Shown here in pieces: positions 61,085 to 64,000 of a stretch of DNA of 64,000 bases. The stretch's first letter is position 1. The number at the start of each line of letters is the position of its first letter. The position numbers were made by a program, and so were the translations under genes. Source of the DNA: Pararhizobium polonicum (GTDB lineage: Bacteria > Pseudomonadota > Alphaproteobacteria > Rhizobiales > Rhizobiaceae); the NCBI RefSeq assembly GCF_001687365.1, contig NZ_LGLV01000005.1, positions 62,001 through 126,000 on the forward strand. The letters are read 5' to 3'. The notes below the pieces were generated by a model. The model did not search any database. It saw only the letters and a list, made by a program, of their open reading frames with translations, and was not told the origin of the DNA.

Positions 61085-61219
61085 AAAAGCGTAAGGCAGC
61101 CCTTTCTCAAGGGTATGACCATTCGTGCCGGCGGTCCTTGCGACTGCTGCGCATGAGGGCGGACGCGGCCTCCCTCCCTCCGCGTCCGCCTCTTTTCCTG
61201 TCCTTCGACGGAGACTTTC
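61085..61219. other. capsid-to-connector gap
   Basis: 135 bp with no coding frame; the main feature is the hairpin at 61159-61189. Confidence 0.4.
61159..61189 (+). terminator. strong hairpin between capsid and connector genes
   Basis: GCGGACGCGG (61159-61168), 11-nt pyrimidine loop, CCGCGTCCGC (61180-61189), then TCTTTTC. A perfect 10-bp GC stem with a weak T tail. It could partially end transcription so that capsid mRNA exceeds that of downstream genes. Confidence 0.55.
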
Positions 61220-61789
61220 ATGACCATCACCGAACTGACGCCGCCGCTCGGCGAGCCGCTGACGCTTGCCGAAACGAAGGCGCATCTGCGCATAGACGGC
61301 AGCGCCGAGGACGATCTGATCGCATCGCTGATCCGCACCGTGCGGGAGCACATAGAGAGGGAAACGGGGCTGGCGCTTCTCACCCGGACATTCCGGCTTT
61401 ATCTCGACGGCTGGCCTTGCTCCCGCGTGATTCAGATTGGCAGAGATCCGGTGCAAACGATTGAAGCGGTTACGGTTTACGATGCCGATGGCATTGCGAC
61501 GGATATCGATGCGTCCGGTTTCGTACTCGACGGGCAGGCGCGGCCGGCAAGGCTCGCCCTGCCGCGGCAGCCGGAGCCGGAGCAGGCGATCAACGGCATC
61601 GAGATCGATTTTTCGGCCGGCTTCGGGGCAACCGGCACTGACGTACCGGACACGCTGAAACGGGCGATGCTGTTGCACGCGGCGTTGCTCTACGAATTTC
61701 GCGGCGCGGTGGCGCCCGACAGCCAGCCGGCGGCGGTGCCTGCCGGATACGACCGGCTGATCGCGCCGTTTTGCCGGCGGGGGCTTTGA
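61220..61789 (+). CDS. head-tail connector protein (gp6-like, GTA)
   Basis: 189 residues with the phage gp6/phiE125 gp8-type pattern: GEPLTLAETKAHLRIDGSAEDDLIASLIRTVREHIERETG. It forms the connector ring between portal and tail. Confidence 0.88.
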   Translation: MTITELTPPLGEPLTLAETKAHLRIDGSAEDDLIASLIRTVREHIERETGLALLTRTFRLYLDGWPCSRVIQIGRDPVQTIEAVTVYDADGIATDIDASGFVLDGQARPARLALPRQPEPEQAINGIEIDFSAGFGATGTDVPDTLKRAMLLHAALLYEFRGAVAPDSQPAAVPAGYDRLIAPFCRRGL

Positions 61790-61791
61790 TC

Positions 61792-62127
61792 ATGGGTGCG
61801 GTCGCTCTCGATCCCGGCCAGATGTCGGCCCGGCTGGACCTGGAAATGCGCGACGATGCGCGCGACGGTCAGGGCGGTATCGTGGCGGGATTTGCCGCCG
61901 TCGCATCGCTCTGGGCGCGGATCGAGCCGGTTGCACTTGCCGAGGAGGAGCGGGCGGATGCGGCGGTGTTCACCGTGACGCACCGTATCTGGATCCGTTT
62001 TCGCGAAGACCTGGCCGCCGGCATGCGGTTTCGCAAGGGTGGCCGGATTTTTACCGTCCGGGCTTTTTACGATCCGGACGAGACAGGGCGCTATGTCGTT
62101 TGCCGCTGCGTGGAGGAGCGGCCATGA
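61792..62127 (+). CDS. head closure/head-tail adaptor protein (GTA gp7-like)
   Basis: 111 residues from ATG 61792, just after the connector stop. Includes SLWARIEPVALAEEERADAAVFTVTHRIWIRFR and a C-terminal strand FTVRAFYDPDETGRYVVCRCVEER, the phage head-closure pattern. Overlaps the next gene by 4 bp. Confidence 0.85.
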   Translation: MGAVALDPGQMSARLDLEMRDDARDGQGGIVAGFAAVASLWARIEPVALAEEERADAAVFTVTHRIWIRFREDLAAGMRFRKGGRIFTVRAFYDPDETGRYVVCRCVEERP

Positions 62128-62522
62128 GCGCGGCCAGCGCCTTGCAGAAGGCGATCTTTGCGGCGCTCTCCGGCGATGCCGCACTGACGGCGATGGTCGG
62201 AGCCGATGGGATCCATGACCATATGCAGACACGCTCCCACCGGCCCTGCATCTTCATCGCGGCGATCGAGAGCCTCGATGCGTCAACCGCGAGCGAGGCA
62301 GGCGAGGAGCATCTGCTGACCCTGCAGGTTCTGGCCGCAGAGGGCGGCAACCGGGCAGCGCAGGAGATTGCAGCGCGCGTGCGGGCTGTGCTGGATGACG
62401 CCGATCTCGCACTCGACGGCTTTGCGCTGGTCAGCCTGCTTCACCGGCGCACCCGCACCGGCCGCGATGCCAGGACCAGGGGACATGTGGCGGACATGGT
62501 GTTTCGGGCGGTGACGGAGTGA
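62124..62522 (+). CDS. DUF3168 tail-completion-like protein (GTA gp8-like)
   Basis: 132 residues from ATG 62124. ALQKAIFAALSGDAALTAMVG opens the DUF3168 fold, the tail-completion or head-tail joining family; ends GRDARTRGHVADMVFRAVTE. Confidence 0.85.
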   Translation: MSAASALQKAIFAALSGDAALTAMVGADGIHDHMQTRSHRPCIFIAAIESLDASTASEAGEEHLLTLQVLAAEGGNRAAQEIAARVRAVLDDADLALDGFALVSLLHRRTRTGRDARTRGHVADMVFRAVTE

Positions 62523-62596
62523 CGCCCGCTTGTTCGAGCGGTGATTTCAACGGCGTCCCTTGCGGGCGCCTTTTTCGTTTCGGAAAGGACAAAAGC

Positions 62597-63004
62597 ATGG
62601 TGGCGCAGAAGGGGAAGGATCTTCTTTTGAAGATCGACAATGGCGGTTCCTACGTGACGGTGGCGGGGCTTCGTTCCAAGCGGCTGGCGTTCAACGCCGA
62701 GACCGTCGATGCGACCGACGCGGAATCGGCGGGGCGCTGGAGGGAGCTTCTGGGCGGGGCCGGTGTGCAACGGGCGTCTGTCTCAGGGGCCGGCATCTTC
62801 AAGGACCAGAGTTCGGACGCGCTGGTGCGCGCCGCCTTCTTCAATGGAGCAATCCTCAACTGGCAGATCGTCATTCCCGATTTCGGCACGCTGACCGGTG
62901 CCTTCCAGGTAACGGCGCTGGAATATTCCGGCCAGTACAATGGCGAGATCCTGTTCGAAACCGCGCTGGAATCGGCCGGCGTCCTGACGTTTGCGGTGTT
63001 GTAG
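62597..63004 (+). CDS. major tail protein (TP901-1 family, GTA gp9-like)
   Basis: 135 residues from ATG 62597 (GGAAAGG upstream). MVAQKGKDLLLKIDNGGSYVTVAGLRSKRL, then NAETVDATDAESAGRWRELLGGAG, the TP901-1/GTA major tail signature. It makes the tail tube. Confidence 0.9.
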   Translation: MVAQKGKDLLLKIDNGGSYVTVAGLRSKRLAFNAETVDATDAESAGRWRELLGGAGVQRASVSGAGIFKDQSSDALVRAAFFNGAILNWQIVIPDFGTLTGAFQVTALEYSGQYNGEILFETALESAGVLTFAVL

Positions 63005-63006
63005 CC

Positions 63007-63363
63007 ATGGCGCAGCACAATGTGGCTACGGGCCGGGCGAACCGGCATCGCGGCGAGGTGGAGGCGGTAATCTCCGGCGAGCGGCGCATCCTCTGCCTGA
63101 CGCTGGGCAGCCTTGCCGAGCTGGAGACGGCCTTTGCCGCCGACAATCTGATGGAACTCGCCGCCCGTTTTTCGACCGGGCGGCTGAAGGCGGAGGATAT
63201 GATCCGCATCCTCAGCGCCGGTTTGCGCGGCGGCGGCAACCTCATCTCCGACGAGGATGTCGCCGATATGAGCGTCGATGGCGGCATTGCCGGCCTGGCG
63301 CGGCTGACCGGCGAACTTCTGGCCGCGACCTTCGGCGGCGCGGAGGACGGGCCAAACCCTTGA
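63007..63363 (+). CDS. GTA gp10-like protein (GTA_GP10 family)
   Basis: 118 residues from ATG 63007. Pattern NRHRGEVEAVISGERRILCLTLGSLAELETAFAADNL, then SAGLRGGG, matching the GTA_GP10/DUF3356 family, thought to act in tail assembly. Overlaps the next gene by 4 bp. Confidence 0.88.
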   Translation: MAQHNVATGRANRHRGEVEAVISGERRILCLTLGSLAELETAFAADNLMELAARFSTGRLKAEDMIRILSAGLRGGGNLISDEDVADMSVDGGIAGLARLTGELLAATFGGAEDGPNP

Positions 63364-63575
63364 GGGCCGCAGCGGGCGACAGCGGCGGCCTGCCGCCGCC
63401 GTTTCCCTGGGGATCGGCGATGCATGCCGGGCTTTGCCTGCTGCGGCTTCCAGCACGGGATTTCTGGGCGATGACGCCGCGCGAGATGCAGGCGGCTATG
63501 GGCGGCTTGCGGCCACGCAACGCCGTGCCGGACCGGACGGGACTGGAGGCGTTGATGGGGGCGTTTCCGGATTGA
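63360..63575 (+). CDS. tail assembly chaperone (rcc01693 family)
   Basis: 71 residues from TTG 63360, overlapping the gp10 stop; ATG 63420 would cut conserved sequence. FPWGSAMHAGLCLLRLPARDFWAMTPREMQAAM is the TIGR02216/rcc01693 pattern. It belongs between gp10 and tape measure. Confidence 0.88.
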   Translation: MRAAAGDSGGLPPPFPWGSAMHAGLCLLRLPARDFWAMTPREMQAAMGGLRPRNAVPDRTGLEALMGAFPD

Positions 63576-63645
63576 GAGAGGCAGTAGGCATACCGGATCG
63601 ATGCGAAAACCGAATACTGCCGTTGCCCCAAGAAGGAGAGCCAGC

Positions 63646-64000
63646 ATGACCGACGAAACGGATTTTGCGGCGACCACCGACGATGCCGAGGCGTTGAAGG
63701 ATGTGCTCGACGATCTGGAGCAGCGCTCGCGCTCGTTCGGCTCGGCGCTGACAGGCGCGCTGGCTTCGGCGACGCGTGGCGGCAAGGGGCTGGAGGACGT
63801 GCTGCGCAGCGCCGGCCTGCGGCTGACGGAGATCGCCCTTTCGGCGGGACTGAAGCCGCTGGAGGGGCTGCTCGGTTCGGCGATCTCGGGCCTGGCCGGC
63901 AGCCTTGGCGGCGCGACGGCCTTTGCCGATGGCGGGGTGCCCGGCAGGGTGACGCCCTTTGCCGCCGGCGGTGTGGTTTCGACGCCCACCTATTTTCCCA
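63646..64000 (+). CDS. tail tape measure protein, N-terminal part (cut by window end)
   Basis: Starts at ATG 63646 with AGAAGGAGAG 5 nt upstream and runs off the window after 118 codons. Begins MTDETDFAATTDDAEALKDVLDDLEQRSRSFG, followed by Gly/Ala-rich TGALASATRGG and FADGGVPGRVTPFAAGGV, as in GTA tape-measure-like gp11. Confidence 0.88.
   Translation, partial: MTDETDFAATTDDAEALKDVLDDLEQRSRSFGSALTGALASATRGGKGLEDVLRSAGLRLTEIALSAGLKPLEGLLGSAISGLAGSLGGATAFADGGVPGRVTPFAAGGVVSTPTYFP

Noticed and set aside
53092-64000. Complete prophage
   Set aside because: No integrase, repressor, replication or excision genes were seen and gene order and gp10/rcc01693-type proteins are specific to gene transfer agents. 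The part beyond the window could still change this.

Overview
The window looks like a chromosomal segment of a high-GC alphaproteobacterium, most likely Rhizobiaceae (Rhizobium/Agrobacterium/Ensifer relatives). The evidence is a MucR/Ros zinc-finger regulator, a seven-gene Mrp/Pha cation antiporter, a dmeR-dmeF cobalt/nickel pair, a PQQ glucose dehydrogenase, GC-rich palindromic repeats of the rhizobial type, and a gene transfer agent (GTA) structural cluster. All calls come from reading the sequence; no database search was run.

Layout. 1-9.1 kb: a LysE exporter end, a VOC/YdcZ pair with a divergent LysR gene, cytochrome c' plus a diheme cytochrome c, a VapC-type PIN toxin with an unusual two-domain antitoxin partner, a GNAT acetyltransferase behind a candidate aromatic leader-peptide attenuator, a class A beta-lactamase and dmeRF. 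9.2-12.2 kb: membrane PQQ glucose dehydrogenase. 12.25-15.24 kb: a lower-GC islet bounded by copies of a tRNA-Lys anticodon-arm segment; it carries a nuclease/ImmA-type metallopeptidase fusion and a divergent unknown gene, with 3' tRNA remnants at its right end. 15.2-29.6 kb: housekeeping and accessory genes (selO, TetR/EamA pair, oligopeptidase B, LysR/DUF2798, DGPF/ECF sigma pair, an AztD-like zinc chaperone, universal stress protein, PAQR/hemolysin III, msrB). 29.8-35.8 kb: mnhABCDEFG, tightly overlapping. 36.4-45.2 kb: mucR, a DnaA domain-IV-like protein with a DUF6456 partner, sufE, a ribbon-helix-helix/RelE toxin-antitoxin pair, a PAS histidine kinase overlapping a peptidoglycan-binding membrane protein. 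46-52.8 kb: an SH3 protein with an Arg/Asp/Asn-rich tail, a DUF883 protein, a DUF1214/DUF1254 pair, PBP1A, and YcgN and MmcQ/YjbR proteins.

53.1 kb to the end is a GTA cluster in the usual order: gp1-like, terminase, portal, small membrane protein, prohead protease, capsid, connector, head closure, DUF3168, major tail, gp10-like, tail chaperone, tape measure (cut by the window). Several things interrupt it: a GH19 lysozyme-like gene, a second RHH/RelE toxin-antitoxin pair with its own palindromic operator between portal and protease, two small paralogous antisense-strand genes, and palindromic repeats.

Most unusual items: the nuclease-M78 fusion islet, the toxin-antitoxin pair inside the GTA cluster, the paired tiny genes at 55.5-55.8 kb, the aromatic attenuator at 5.5 kb, the KfrA-like/AbrB antitoxin with a 14-bp perfect inverted repeat, and a 50-residue membrane protein at 43.4 kb flanked by degenerate direct repeats.
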